The position numbers were made by a program, and so were the translations under genes. A stretch of DNA of 64,000 nt. Origin: Brachyspira hampsonii. Its GTDB lineage: Bacteria > Spirochaetota > Brachyspiria > Brachyspirales > Brachyspiraceae. A model generated the notes under the pieces. That model had not been told where the DNA came from, did not search any database, and was given only the letters and a program-made list of their open reading frames with translations. The stretch is taken from positions 62,001 to 126,000 of the forward strand of contig NZ_MDCO01000010.1 in the NCBI RefSeq assembly GCF_001746205.1, written 5' to 3'. Each line of letters begins with the position of its first letter. Position 1 is the first letter of the stretch. This document shows positions 33,851 through 43,879 of the stretch, piece after piece.

Positions 33851-34828
33851 ATGAGGTTTATTTCATGCACATTTTTATTATTGATACTACTATCATGCAC
33901 TCAAAATTCTGATTCTAATACTAAAGAAAATATTCAAAATAGTGAAACTTCTATAGAAGATTTAAATATAGTTCAGGATTTATCTTTAGAAGATGCTATA
34001 GCAAAATATGAAGAATATCCTAGTATAGATATAATAAAAAATCTTATTGATTCAGGTAATATTAATAATACTTTAACACAATCTACAAATATAGTAAATG
34101 CCGAAGATACAGAATATGATCTTAGCGTAAATTTCGATGAGGGTACTACTGCTTTAATGATAGCTTCTTATTACGGATATGCTGATTTAGTAAATGCACT
34201 TATAGAAAATAATGCTGATGTTAATATGAAAAATAAAAGAAATTATACAGCACTTTTATATGCCACAGATATATGGGCTAGACAAGGTATAGGAATATAT
34301 GACAGCAATTTTAATGTTGTTGAGCTTTTAGTGATGGCTAAAGCTGATGTTAATGCTGCTGATAATAATGGCTGGACTCCTTTATTCTTTGCTGCTGATA
34401 ATTCTAATTCTGATGTAGCAGCATTTTTAGTTGATAATGGTGCCAATATAAATATTGTAGATAATGAAGGGATAACACCGCTTTTAGTAGCAAATGATGT
34501 TGAAACAGTTAAAATATTATCTAAAACAGTTAATATTAATAAACCTAATTTCGCTGGAATAACGCCTTTAATAGCATTTTCTATGAGAGATATCTCTACA
34601 GAGGCTATTAATATTTTATTAGAAAATGGTGCCAATGTAAATATTGTAGATAAAGATGGTGAAACCGCTCTATCTTATGCTATTGAAAATGGTAATTTTG
34701 AGGCAGCTTTAATATTACTTGAAAATAATGCTAATCCTAATCTTGCTAAGAAAAAGGCGAAGGAGTTAGCAAATATAGCTAGAGAATTGGGAGATGAGGA
34801 AGTAGCTTCTATATTAGATAAATATTAA
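33851..34828 (+). CDS. Ankyrin-repeat lipoprotein
   Basis: This is a 325-residue lipoprotein (signal FISCTFLLLILLSC, lipid Cys at about 16). After a linker, at least five ankyrin units follow from about residue 98: GTTALMIASYYGYADLVNAL, NYTALLYATDIWA, GWTPLFFAADNSNSDVAAFL, GITPLLVANDVETVKIL and ETALSYAIENGNFEAALILL. It is probably anchored in the envelope and binds a partner protein. The ATG at 33851 follows GGGGG by 5 nt; the earlier TTG at 33839 lies upstream of that site. Confidence 0.88.
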   Translation: MRFISCTFLLLILLSCTQNSDSNTKENIQNSETSIEDLNIVQDLSLEDAIAKYEEYPSIDIIKNLIDSGNINNTLTQSTNIVNAEDTEYDLSVNFDEGTTALMIASYYGYADLVNALIENNADVNMKNKRNYTALLYATDIWARQGIGIYDSNFNVVELLVMAKADVNAADNNGWTPLFFAADNSNSDVAAFLVDNGANINIVDNEGITPLLVANDVETVKILSKTVNINKPNFAGITPLIAFSMRDISTEAINILLENGANVNIVDKDGETALSYAIENGNFEAALILLENNANPNLAKKKAKELANIARELGDEEVASILDKY

Positions 34829-34841
34829 TAAAATGTCTTTG

Positions 34842-34869
34842 TTGACAAATTATTTTATTTTGGTATATT
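34842..34869 (+). promoter_or_regulatory. Promoter of the 112-residue protein gene
   Basis: TTGACA (34842-34847), 16 nt, TATATT (34864-34869), 46 nt before the ATG at 34915. Confidence 0.6.
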
Positions 34870-34914
34870 TATTATATTGTAAAAAAATATATATATTTTA
34901 TTTGGAGTTTTATA

Positions 34915-35253
34915 ATGTTTGATAACAATGTCCACTATATAAGAAAAGAGCTAGAATCTATTTATAAAATTATAGTAGAGAATTTAGGAAAAGAGTTATT
35001 AAATACTGAGATTAAGCGTCTTGAGTATGAACCTAAAATGGATAGAATTAATATTAATAACTTTATATTTATAAGGCTTACTTTTGAAAATGAATATGAT
35101 CACAAAGAACTTTATTATGATATATACATTGAAGATGAAGATGGACATGATGTTGAAAGAGCTTTGATTAGTGTGGAAAAACCTTTTACTAAAGTCGTTG
35201 ATAAAATAGATTATTTGGTTAAATTGAACTATCAAGCTAATAGTGATGATTAA
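34915..35253 (+). CDS. Hypothetical protein, 112 residues
   Basis: This is a cytoplasmic acidic protein without signal or membrane segment and with no recognised domain. It has an N-terminal helix (ELESIYKIIVENLGKELL) and a central alpha/beta pattern (FIFIRLTFENEYDHKELYYD, then an acidic turn EDEDGHD). TTGGAG 8 nt before the ATG, its own promoter and a terminator at 35311-35342 indicate a real gene. Confidence 0.75.
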   Translation: MFDNNVHYIRKELESIYKIIVENLGKELLNTEIKRLEYEPKMDRININNFIFIRLTFENEYDHKELYYDIYIEDEDGHDVERALISVEKPFTKVVDKIDYLVKLNYQANSDD

Positions 35254-35310
35254 TAATTTTTTATTAATTTATCTATATTTGTTTTGTAATAGATTTATTT
35301 CATATAATAA

Positions 35311-35342
35311 AAAACAAGGAGTTTTTAATATCCTTGTTTTTT
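35311..35342. terminator. Terminator hairpin
   Basis: AAAACAAGGA (35311-35320) and TCCTTGTTTT (35331-35340) form a perfect 10-bp stem followed by T. It can serve the plus-strand gene before it and perhaps the convergent lipoprotein gene. Confidence 0.85.
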
Positions 35343-35368
35343 ATATTGCTTTGAATTTATTTGTAAAG

Positions 35369-36034
35369 TTAATTTAAAGGTTTAGTAGAAAGTACAAATT
35401 TGTCTTCTGCATATCTTTGAATATTTCCTGATATTATATCATTTAATTTTTCTTTTACTTCTGCTTCATCATCTCCATCAACTATATATAAAGTATCTCT
35501 ATCAACTAAATAATATCCTTCGTATTCCATATCTGTTTCATATTTTCCGAACTCTGTATTTCTTACTATACAAGCATTTCTATTTTTTTTATCGTCTTGA
35601 ACATTAAGAGTAATATCTTCAATCCATGTTAATGTAGCATAATCATCTCTTCCATCTACTATACCATTTTCATATTCTCTTTTTACCATTTCTGATTTAT
35701 CATTGAAAAATACAAACTCTTCTTCAGTTTCTAATCTTCCCTCATCTCTTTCTTCTTCAGACTGATACCAAGTAGTAGAATATAATCTTTCTAATAAATT
35801 ATATTCTTGAACTGTAGTTCCTGCAGCAGCATTATTAACAGATGCATTTATATTCATAACCTGATAACTTCCATTCCAACTTGACAATGGAGTACCGTCT
35901 CTAACTGTTTTATCATCACTTGGTACATTAGTTGTTAATGGTTTGTTTCCTGATGAAGGAGCTGTTGTATCTTTATTACTGCAAGCAGCTGCTAATACTG
36001 ATAAAATACTTAATATTAATATTATTTTTTTCAT
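35369..36034 (-). CDS. Lipoprotein of unknown function
   Basis: This 221-residue lipoprotein has the signal ILSVLAAAC (lipid Cys at 18), then a Ser/Thr/Pro-rich linker. The domain from about 50 (SSWNGSYQVMNI ... EEEFVFFNDKSEMVKRE ... YEGYYLVDRDTLYIVDGDD) resembles the small beta-rich lipocalin-like lipoproteins common in spirochaetes, but no family can be named. The 335 nt upstream (36035-36369) are extremely AT-rich with nothing recognised except the ktrA promoter. Confidence 0.75.
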   Translation of the reverse strand: MKKIILILSILSVLAAACSNKDTTAPSSGNKPLTTNVPSDDKTVRDGTPLSSWNGSYQVMNINASVNNAAAGTTVQEYNLLERLYSTTWYQSEEERDEGRLETEEEFVFFNDKSEMVKREYENGIVDGRDDYATLTWIEDITLNVQDDKKNRNACIVRNTEFGKYETDMEYEGYYLVDRDTLYIVDGDDEAEVKEKLNDIISGNIQRYAEDKFVLSTKPLN

Positions 36035-36311
36035 AATGTAAACACCTCAACTTTAATTATTTATTATAAATAATAACATAAATTTTTATTTTAAGGTAAA
36101 AAAAATTTATATATACTTATCTTTTTTAGATTTTTTTTACATTATTTTATATATATTAAAATATAATTACATATTTTAGTATAATTATATTTTTTATATT
36201 ACAAATAAAACATAATACATATAAACTAATTTTATTAATAATATTTCCTCTAACAAAAATATAAAAATAATTGAGTTTTAATTTTTTATATAAAAATTGT
36301 ATATAATATTT

Positions 36312-36339
36312 TTGACAATTTTTTATATTATTCTATAAT
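36312..36339 (+). promoter_or_regulatory. Promoter of the ktrA-like gene
   Basis: TTGACA (36312-36317), 16 nt, TATAAT (36334-36339): consensus in both boxes, about 30 nt before the ATG at 36370. Confidence 0.75.
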
Positions 36340-36369
36340 AAAATCATTAAATAAGAACAGGGGATCAAT

Positions 36370-37056
36370 ATGCTTCAATATGCTGTTATAGGGGTTGGTA
36401 CTTTAGGAAAGGCATTAATTAATAGACTTATGACAAAACCTTCCATAGAAGTATTTGCTATAGATAATGATATAAATGAAATAGAGGCTATAAAAAATAG
36501 TGTTACTCAGGCTATGCGTTTAGACTCTACTCAAAAAGAGGCATTAGAAGCTATTGAGATTAATAAATTTGATGCGGTAATACTCACAATAGGCGAAGAT
36601 ATGATGACAAGTATATTAACAGCATTGCTTTTAAAAGAGCTTAATGTAAAAAATATCATAGCAAGATACTCTAATGAAAAGCATAAGGCAATACTTAGTA
36701 TGATAGGAATAACACATTTAGTAAGCCCTGAAGAATCTATGGGAATACATATTGCCGAACAGCTTGAGGTGGGGGATACAGTTTTGCTTTATGATTTGAC
36801 TGAATATCACTCTATAGTGGAATTTCCTGTTCATGGAGGGCTTGCTGGTAAAAACTTCAAAGAACTTGATTTGAGAAAGAAATACAAAATAAATGTTGTT
36901 GCTGTAAAGAAAGAAACGGTTGGGATATTAGGGGAGAAAAAAGTTATTGTAGATTGTACGCCTGATCCTGACGAGCCTATGGTTGAAGGAGATATACTTA
37001 TCATTGCGGGGCATGACAAAGATATAGAAAAAATGTATAAAAAAATGGCTGAATAA
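36370..37056 (+). CDS. ktrA: K+ uptake regulatory subunit (KtrA/TrkA RCK protein)
   Basis: This 228-residue protein has an N-terminal RCK Rossmann domain (VIGVGTLGKALINRL, acidic IDND at the end of strand 2) and a C-terminal RCK_C domain (VEFPVHGGLAGKNFKELDL, then DGDILIIAG-like EGDILIIAG). It binds nucleotide and gates a Ktr/Trk channel at the membrane. The membrane subunit is not in the neighbourhood. AGGGG precedes the ATG. A small membrane protein gene follows after 3 nt. Confidence 0.9.
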   Translation: MLQYAVIGVGTLGKALINRLMTKPSIEVFAIDNDINEIEAIKNSVTQAMRLDSTQKEALEAIEINKFDAVILTIGEDMMTSILTALLLKELNVKNIIARYSNEKHKAILSMIGITHLVSPEESMGIHIAEQLEVGDTVLLYDLTEYHSIVEFPVHGGLAGKNFKELDLRKKYKINVVAVKKETVGILGEKKVIVDCTPDPDEPMVEGDILIIAGHDKDIEKMYKKMAE

Positions 37057-37059
37057 TAA

Positions 37060-37278
37060 ATGAATATTCAATTTGCAAAAATTTTTATAGTTATTGGTAT
37101 TATTTTAATAATTATAGGGATATTATTTTTATTTAATATTAAATTGCCTTTTGGGAAACTTCCCGGAGATATAGTCATAAAAAAAGAGAATTTTACTTTT
37201 GCTTTTCCTCTTATGAGCAGCATTATAGCTAGCATTGTACTTTCTATTATTATGTGGTTTATTTCTCAATTCAGATAA
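37060..37278 (+). CDS. DUF2905-family small membrane protein
   Basis: This 72-residue protein has two membrane helices (residues about 6-24 and 46-68) around the conserved LPFGKLPGDIVIKKEN, the mark of DUF2905. The function is unknown. It starts 3 nt after ktrA and so is translated with it. The following stretch 37279-37540 is AT-rich without recognised features. Confidence 0.88.
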   Translation: MNIQFAKIFIVIGIILIIIGILFLFNIKLPFGKLPGDIVIKKENFTFAFPLMSSIIASIVLSIIMWFISQFR

Positions 37279-37540
37279 TAATTATACTTTAATATTGCTT
37301 TAAAATATTAGGTATCAAAATTATTTAATTAAAAAATTATGAATAAGATGTCTTATAATTAATTTTTTATAGTGATAAATATAAAGTTTTAATTTCGTAT
37401 TATTAAATAGTTATATGAAATAAGTTATATAGAAAATACAGATTATAAAACATAAAATACTATAAATTAAAAATTGTAATCGCTTATAAATTTATTTTGT
37501 TAATAAGTATTTATCAAATAATATTTACTAATTATAAAAA

Positions 37541-37571
37541 TTGGGATTTTGCCAATCATACAAAATCCCAA
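37541..37571 (-). terminator. Terminator of the lipoprotein gene 37628-38470
   Basis: TTGGGATTTT (37541-37550) and AAAATCCCAA (37562-37571) form a perfect 10-bp stem. On the minus strand it is followed by TTTTTATAATT. Confidence 0.8.
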
Positions 37572-37627
37572 TGATAAAATTAAAAATATTATAAATATAT
37601 ATTAATTTATTTTTTACAAATCTATTA

Positions 37628-38470
37628 TTATTTTGAAAATTCTATACTATCAAGATTAGGTAAACCGAAGCTTGTTAGAGAGTATTGTAAATCCCCAGTA
37701 ACTTGACCATTAAGAACACTAGGAGAATGAGCTATTTCAAAATGCTTATAGCTGAATTGTATTTTATTATTTGCATTTTTTACTATAATAGAATTTTTTA
37801 AATAAGGTGTCTGGGTATTATAGGAACCATCATTTTGGTTTATAAAATATATTGAAGGTATTTTATAAGTTTTGTTATCTGCTGTATAAGAAACAAAATC
37901 TTTATCAATAGTTACAGTTAACTGGCTACCATCGGTATAACTTCCTTTCCAAGTAGCTATTAATTCACTATCAGTTCCTAAAGTTCTTTGAGCATTTTGG
38001 GTTCTTTCAAATATTCCATTTATATATATACTATATGTTGATAAAGATTTTCTTAATCTTATATATCCTATAGAAGTGCTGTCATTTGGAAAAGATATAC
38101 TTCCTTTAAATTCATCACCATATATAAGATAGTATTTATAATTAGGTATTGAAGCGTCTGTATCTCCTGATCTATTTGAGCTATAAATAGTAGATGAATC
38201 GAAATTAATTATACTTGCTGTATCATTTGAGATTTTTAAACCGCTTATTCCAGTATCTGATATAGTAATGTCTGCAGTTTGTCCGTCTATACTATAAAAC
38301 TTATATGTTCCTTGAAAATCTTTTGCCACCCCATTTGCAGTATATGTAGTTTGGTTATTACCTTCTGTAGTAGGATTAGTAGGTGAGTTATTATTATTTT
38401 TGGAACAGCTATACAATATAGGTAAACATAATATTAAAAATATAGCTGATAATTTTGAAATTCTTTTCAT
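37628..38470 (-). CDS. Lipoprotein of unknown function, 280 residues
   Basis: Signal peptide with lipobox LPILYSC (lipid Cys at 22), then a Ser/Asn/Thr linker. Two similar beta-rich parts follow: FQGTYKFYSIDGQTADITIS (about 53-72) and LIATWKGSYTDGSQLTVTID (about 162-182), suggesting an internal duplication of a small lipocalin-like domain. No family name can be given. It is monocistronic, with a terminator. Confidence 0.75.
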   Translation of the reverse strand: MKRISKLSAIFLILCLPILYSCSKNNNNSPTNPTTEGNNQTTYTANGVAKDFQGTYKFYSIDGQTADITISDTGISGLKISNDTASIINFDSSTIYSSNRSGDTDASIPNYKYYLIYGDEFKGSISFPNDSTSIGYIRLRKSLSTYSIYINGIFERTQNAQRTLGTDSELIATWKGSYTDGSQLTVTIDKDFVSYTADNKTYKIPSIYFINQNDGSYNTQTPYLKNSIIVKNANNKIQFSYKHFEIAHSPSVLNGQVTGDLQYSLTSFGLPNLDSIEFSK

Positions 38471-38664
38471 ATTGAAATCCTTTTTTTAAATATTTTTTAT
38501 ATATAATAAACTGATTTTATATTTTTTAAACCATATATAGTTAGTTTAGTAATTATTTTAATTTTTTTTTATAAATAAATGATATTTTAATCATATAATT
38601 ATTTGCATATATTTTCAAGCATTATAATAAAACATTTTCTGCTTTATGCAGTAAAGGTTTTTAA

Positions 38665-41600
38665 TCACTTTAATTTTTTAAGCTTTTCAAAAATATCAAC
38701 ACTTTCTATACTAATAGAAATTATTCTAGGTATAATATCAAGAAGATATGAGCGTATAGAAAGCCAATCATAATTTGTAAGATTATTGTCTATAAGGGTT
38801 TTATGATGAAGTTCCTTATCAGGTCTTAACTTTTTAGGCTTGTAATAGTCGCAAATCCAATCCAAAGCCGACCTGCTTCCTATCTTATACTCAAAAGCCT
38901 TACTCGGTATATTTTTTATAATGTTTTTTGCGTCTAGTATTATTGTACATTTTTCTTTATTTAATTTTAGGAAGTCGAAGAAATTATTTTTATTAGGGTT
39001 GTCTATCTTTTCAGGCATGTAGTTTAAATCGCTTTCTATTTGCAAATCGGAGTATGGCTGTATGTTTTCAAAATCAGTCTGAAGTTCGATAAGCCTTTTT
39101 CCTAGAGTAACGAACTCATCAAAATTTTTGTAAAGCGGTATTCTAGGATAATCGGTTTTAAGATTGTCCTCGTATTTTTGTTGGTAGATTGGAGAGGAGA
39201 GCACAGCATGACAATATGCAAAAATGTTTTCAGGAGTGGCTAAGTCTTTGTATTTTTGAGCAAATATTTTTAAAGCATAGTCAGTGATGTTTAGCGTAGG
39301 CTCATCGGTATTGTATACATATAGAGGCACTGATATGTTGCCTTCTATAGTGAAAGCAAAATCTACTAATATTTTGCTAACATAACAATCTTGTATCCTT
39401 CTTGGTTTTACCATATGAAAATTTAGAGTTATATTTTTAGAATTTTCATTCGGAAATATTTTTTTATTCTGATAAGGTTCATGACATATAGGTCTGTCAA
39501 AATAAATATAGTTTTTCACAAAAGGTCTGTATAAATATTCCCTTATATTGTTGGCATTAAATACTATATCTCTATTTGAAGATATATATTTAAAAAATTC
39601 TCTAGTCCATTTTATGGAATAGTCTATATTTTTTCTCATATTTGCGTCTTGATAATTGCTTCCTGAATATTTTTTCTTTTCTCTATTAAATATTTTTAAA
39701 GAATATTTTAATTTTTTTTCTAATTGGTTTTTATCAAAATCACAAGCCCAATCGTCCCTTGCAGTTAATGCCCCTAAACTAAAAAATTTAAATATAGCTT
39801 TTTGTTTTCTGTCATCTTTAGCTAAATGAGATTTATCTGATTTGTTTTTTACTTCTTTATCTATCAAAGCTATATGCTCATAAAAATCATTATCTGTTTG
39901 ATTTAGCCATTGTCCTTTATCCGTAGGTACTATGTCTTCAAAATCTATTTGAGAGAGTTTTTTTATTTCAGACAAATTAAAAAGTTTTTCATATCTGCTT
40001 AGGTTATCTCCCATATTATAATATTTTATATCTGCCTTTTTATCTTCAGCTTTTATTTTGGCGTCTTTTATCAAAAACATTATTGCGACACCTGTCTGTA
40101 TATTAAAAATGTTTTCGCCTTCTCTTTTATCTTTTTTTCTGAGATTGCCTTTTAAATCTACTATATAAATATAATCAAAATCTTTCTGTACACTTATTCT
40201 AAAGCCGTCATCTTGTTTTGAATCTAAATATGCATTATTAGTAATAAATGCTATTATGCCGTTATCATCGCTTTTTATTCTGTCGCTTGCCCATCTTATA
40301 AATCTTTTATACATGTCATACTGTTTTGTTTTTTGGGCTTTGCTGTTTGCTATGTATGTTAATTGTATTCTTTTATCTAATTCCTGATAGATTTTATTTT
40401 TATTATTATCATTCTCGCTTTTTTGATTGGCATTATAAGGCGGATTGCCTATTATTAAATTGATTTTTTTCTTGTATTGCTTTATTGCTCTTTCCACATT
40501 TTCACTGCTGAACTGCTCCATTTCAAATAATCCGCCAGATTTTTTAGTTTTTATTTGAAACTCCAAAGTGTCCAAAAAGCACATGTTCTCAAATATTTCA
40601 TAGCTGTTCATCTTTTCAAAATAGGCATTCTCTATATTAAGGTTTGAAATATAATAAGGCATTATATCTATTTCATTAGAAAATAATTCATTTTTATATT
40701 TATATTCTAAATCTTTACTATTGATACTATTGATTATATCAGCCATAAATATTCCTGTGCCTGAACAAGGATCTAATATATTAACATCTTTGCTATGAAG
40801 TTTTTTATTAAAATGTTTGTATAATAATTCATCAGAAACTCTCACCATAAATTTTACTACTTCTATAGGTGTATATTCTATTCCCTGTATATCTGCTTTT
40901 TTAGAATTTAATGCTTTATAAAAGTCAGAGTAAAAAGTTTTTAATATATCCTGTTTGTCGTCCTTACTCATTAATGATATATATTTTACAAGTAATTCCA
41001 TATAAGAGCTTATTTTTATGCTTATCTCTGCACTTTTTTTATTTATATGATTTAAAATATTTTCTATAGAGTTGGATATAATATTATTTCTATGAAAGTT
41101 TTGATTATGAAAAAGCATTACAAATATATCTCTTGTAAGCATATGCTGAATTATCATTTCTATTGCAGTATCTTCTGTTATTGCGGCATTAATACTTCTA
41201 ACGCACATATCTGTGAAATCTATCAAATCATCTCTAAAGCCTTTATTATTTTTTCTTTCATTTTTGAAAAACTCTCTCAAATCATCAGCTAAATCTGGAA
41301 GTATTTTTTTCAAATTGCTGAATGCATCATAAAATTCCCTATAAGCATTCGGTATAAAACTCACAAATTTTAAAAGAGCTTCATTAAGAGCATTACTGTC
41401 TTTCATGTCAATAGTTTCTATTCTTTTGCCTTCCTGATATAATGCAAGTATTTTGGAGTTTTCAAATATAGTATTGTCTAAAGGATACCCCTTTTTTATT
41501 TTGCTGTCTATTTCTTTTTCAAAGTCATCTTTTTCATCTTTATTTTCTATCCAGCCTATAACCATACTGTCTTTTTTTATTCTTCCGTCTGGGTATACTT

Positions 41601-41775
41601 TTTTATTATTTTGTACATACTCTTTTATTTCTCTCTCTATTTTCAAGCCTTTTTCACCTGCATATATTTTTAAAAGATCATAAAAAAATTCTCTTATATT
41701 CTGTTCATTGCTGCTGCCCGATAGTTTGGCTTCTTCTATTTTTTTATAATAGTTTTCTATTGAGATTATAGACAT
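38665..41775 (-). CDS. Single-chain Type IIG/ISP-like restriction-modification enzyme
   Basis: This 1036-residue protein combines a nuclease-like N-terminus, a DNA adenine methyltransferase and a specificity region. YPDGRI (about 57) with WIENKDE (about 70) fits a PD-(D/E)XK nuclease. A helical connector follows, then methyltransferase motif I DPCSGTGIF (D335) and motif IV NPPY (444-447). The C-terminal third (PRIPLYKNFDEFVTLGKRLI and YKIGSRSALDWICDYY) matches the target-recognition part of type ISP enzymes, but no helicase domain is present. It should cut unmethylated DNA and methylate one strand. It is a solitary gene with no separate modification gene. The frame is intact, so it is probably active. 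Confidence 0.85.
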   Translation of the reverse strand: MSIISIENYYKKIEEAKLSGSSNEQNIREFFYDLLKIYAGEKGLKIEREIKEYVQNNKKVYPDGRIKKDSMVIGWIENKDEKDDFEKEIDSKIKKGYPLDNTIFENSKILALYQEGKRIETIDMKDSNALNEALLKFVSFIPNAYREFYDAFSNLKKILPDLADDLREFFKNERKNNKGFRDDLIDFTDMCVRSINAAITEDTAIEMIIQHMLTRDIFVMLFHNQNFHRNNIISNSIENILNHINKKSAEISIKISSYMELLVKYISLMSKDDKQDILKTFYSDFYKALNSKKADIQGIEYTPIEVVKFMVRVSDELLYKHFNKKLHSKDVNILDPCSGTGIFMADIINSINSKDLEYKYKNELFSNEIDIMPYYISNLNIENAYFEKMNSYEIFENMCFLDTLEFQIKTKKSGGLFEMEQFSSENVERAIKQYKKKINLIIGNPPYNANQKSENDNNKNKIYQELDKRIQLTYIANSKAQKTKQYDMYKRFIRWASDRIKSDDNGIIAFITNNAYLDSKQDDGFRISVQKDFDYIYIVDLKGNLRKKDKREGENIFNIQTGVAIMFLIKDAKIKAEDKKADIKYYNMGDNLSRYEKLFNLSEIKKLSQIDFEDIVPTDKGQWLNQTDNDFYEHIALIDKEVKNKSDKSHLAKDDRKQKAIFKFFSLGALTARDDWACDFDKNQLEKKLKYSLKIFNREKKKYSGSNYQDANMRKNIDYSIKWTREFFKYISSNRDIVFNANNIREYLYRPFVKNYIYFDRPICHEPYQNKKIFPNENSKNITLNFHMVKPRRIQDCYVSKILVDFAFTIEGNISVPLYVYNTDEPTLNITDYALKIFAQKYKDLATPENIFAYCHAVLSSPIYQQKYEDNLKTDYPRIPLYKNFDEFVTLGKRLIELQTDFENIQPYSDLQIESDLNYMPEKIDNPNKNNFFDFLKLNKEKCTIILDAKNIIKNIPSKAFEYKIGSRSALDWICDYYKPKKLRPDKELHHKTLIDNNLTNYDWLSIRSYLLDIIPRIISISIESVDIFEKLKKLK

Positions 41776-41835
41776 ATATAAAGCTCCAATATATATACTT
41801 GCTTAATATATATTACAACATCTTTTTTATATAAA

Positions 41836-43251
41836 TCAATTCTTATTTATCTTTACTGCAAATTTAGGCAAAGTAAGCATGTATATAAAAGAAATGCCTA
41901 TACTAATAAGGTTAAAAAATGAGTAAGGCATGTACTGTAAAGTATGCACCCCAAGTATAGAAGTCATATAAACTCCCGTAACAGTCCAAGGAAGCAGAAC
42001 TTCTGTGAGTGTTCCTCCTTCTTCCATAGTTCTTGAGAGTACGCCTCTGTTTACATTATATTTATCATATACAGTTTTTAATACAGAACCCAATGTTAAA
42101 AATGTAAACTGCAAACTGCTTAATGCTGAATTTATAGTAAAAGTTGTAAGCCAAGTTGTAAATATTAAACTTCTTGCCCCTTTTGTGATTTTTATCAATA
42201 GCTCTATTAGAGTATTGAAAGTGCCTATAAGTTCAAGCATAGCTCCGTAAGTAAGAGCAAGTATTAAAAATAATACGCTGGGCATAGTGCTTATCATACC
42301 GCCTCTATTAAGTAAAAAATGCAAAGTATCTGGTATGTTATCAGGATTAACTGTAGGCGACATTGATATATTAAACCCTGTTACAAAAGATTTCATAGAG
42401 TTTATTAAGCCGAAATCTTGAGTTACAGCTCCAATTATTATAGCAATTAAACTTCCTATAAACATAGTAATTACAGGATTAACTCCTTTAACACTTGCAA
42501 TAAGTACGAATACAGGAGGCACTAATAAAAGTATATTAAAATTAAATATTTGTTCTAGAGAAGTTAATATCTCCTGAGCTTCTTTCAAATTTGATATATT
42601 AACATTTGAATCTGCGGCATTCAATCCCAATACTGTAAAAACTAAAGCGGCTAATATTGCAGCAGGTATAGTATTTGCGAGCATAGTTTTTATATGATTA
42701 GAAAGAGTAGTCCCTGCCCCCATAGCAGCTAAAACTGTAGTATCTGATATAGGCGAGTTTTTATCTCCAAGGTAAGCACCGCTTATAACGGCACCAGCAA
42801 CTAAAGGCAAAGGTGTATTTGTAGCCTGAGCAATACCTATAAATGCAACGCCTGCAGTAGAAGCAGATCCCCAAGAAGTTCCTGTAAATACAGAGAGAAA
42901 TGAAGTTACAATAAAAGCCATTACAGGTATAAATGACGGATGTATTAGTTTTATTCCATAGTATATAAGCATAGGTACGGTTCCTGAATATACCCAAGAT
43001 CCAACTACTATACCTATCAGTATAAATATTAATACCCCAATCCAAGTGTCAACTACTTTCTTTATAAAGGCATTTTCCATATCCTCCCATTTATATCCTG
43101 CAAAGTATGCTATTATACATGCAGATAAAGTTCCTAGTGTAAGCAAAAATTCTATAGGAACGCCGTATTGTACAGTGAATATTAAAACGGTTACAAGTAT
43201 GAAGAGCAGCGGAAATAGTTTCCAAAAAGTATTAATTTTTTTTGTTTTCAT
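41836..43251 (-). CDS. nhaC: NhaC-family Na+/H+ antiporter
   Basis: This 471-residue inner-membrane protein has about eleven hydrophobic segments. NhaC-family features include VFTGTSWGSASTAGVAFIGIA and SGAYLGDKNSPISDTTVLAA in the first half. It exchanges Na+ (or organic acids in some NhaC relatives, such as malate/lactate) for protons. The ATG at 43251 is preferred: AGAGGT lies 6 nt upstream, whereas the ATG at 43269 would place that site inside the gene. It is monocistronic. Confidence 0.88.
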   Translation of the reverse strand: MKTKKINTFWKLFPLLFILVTVLIFTVQYGVPIEFLLTLGTLSACIIAYFAGYKWEDMENAFIKKVVDTWIGVLIFILIGIVVGSWVYSGTVPMLIYYGIKLIHPSFIPVMAFIVTSFLSVFTGTSWGSASTAGVAFIGIAQATNTPLPLVAGAVISGAYLGDKNSPISDTTVLAAMGAGTTLSNHIKTMLANTIPAAILAALVFTVLGLNAADSNVNISNLKEAQEILTSLEQIFNFNILLLVPPVFVLIASVKGVNPVITMFIGSLIAIIIGAVTQDFGLINSMKSFVTGFNISMSPTVNPDNIPDTLHFLLNRGGMISTMPSVLFLILALTYGAMLELIGTFNTLIELLIKITKGARSLIFTTWLTTFTINSALSSLQFTFLTLGSVLKTVYDKYNVNRGVLSRTMEEGGTLTEVLLPWTVTGVYMTSILGVHTLQYMPYSFFNLISIGISFIYMLTLPKFAVKINKN

Positions 43252-43394
43252 AAAGATACCTCTATGCATTGTATACTATATTAGGGTATTATATATTCAT
43301 ACTCATAATAAATCAATCCTATTTAATTTCAATTATTAATTAGTATGTTTGTTTTAAAGTAAATTAATTAAGTATTTGTAGTATTTTTTGTAAT

Positions 43395-43620
43395 TAGCGT
43401 TTTACTAAGCACGCGTTAAATTCGCTGTAAAAAATAGATATAGTTAATAACTGCATATTTACTATATATTTAAATCCATTTACCGCGTGTTATGAAAGTA
43501 ACAAATTTAAAAATCACTTGGGCGGGCATGCTTTTTCTTAAATTATGCAATAAGTATTAATAATATTTTTATTACAGTGTTAAGTTATAAATTTTATAGG
43601 GCGGGGATTAAAATAAATTT
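43395..43620 (+). repeat. Giant palindromic repeat, copy R4 (left arm missing)
   Basis: Central boxes AGCACGCG (43408-43415) and ACCGCGTGTTATG (43482-43494) are followed by CACTTGGGCGGGCATG (43515-43530) and TAGGGCGGGGATTA (43597-43610), the order of the right half of the complete copy. The outer left boxes are absent. The rest of the 43270-43879 gap is AT-rich and carries the cheW promoter region. Confidence 0.6.
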
Positions 43621-43879
43621 TGTAATCTTAATTTGTTTTAATGCTAAAATAAGTAAAATACATACTATTTTATAAATGTTTTTTGAATAGTTATGATATT
43701 TATTATAGTTTTTTATAGCTATATTAAATTAATATTAAACTATTTATATTATTGACTTTTAGCTAAAAATATAATAGAATAGTTTCTATATAATTTATAT
43801 ACAATATGGTTATAGATATAAAATATAAGAAATCATTTCCGATAATATATTAACCTTTAAAATTATGGAGGCATAATAA

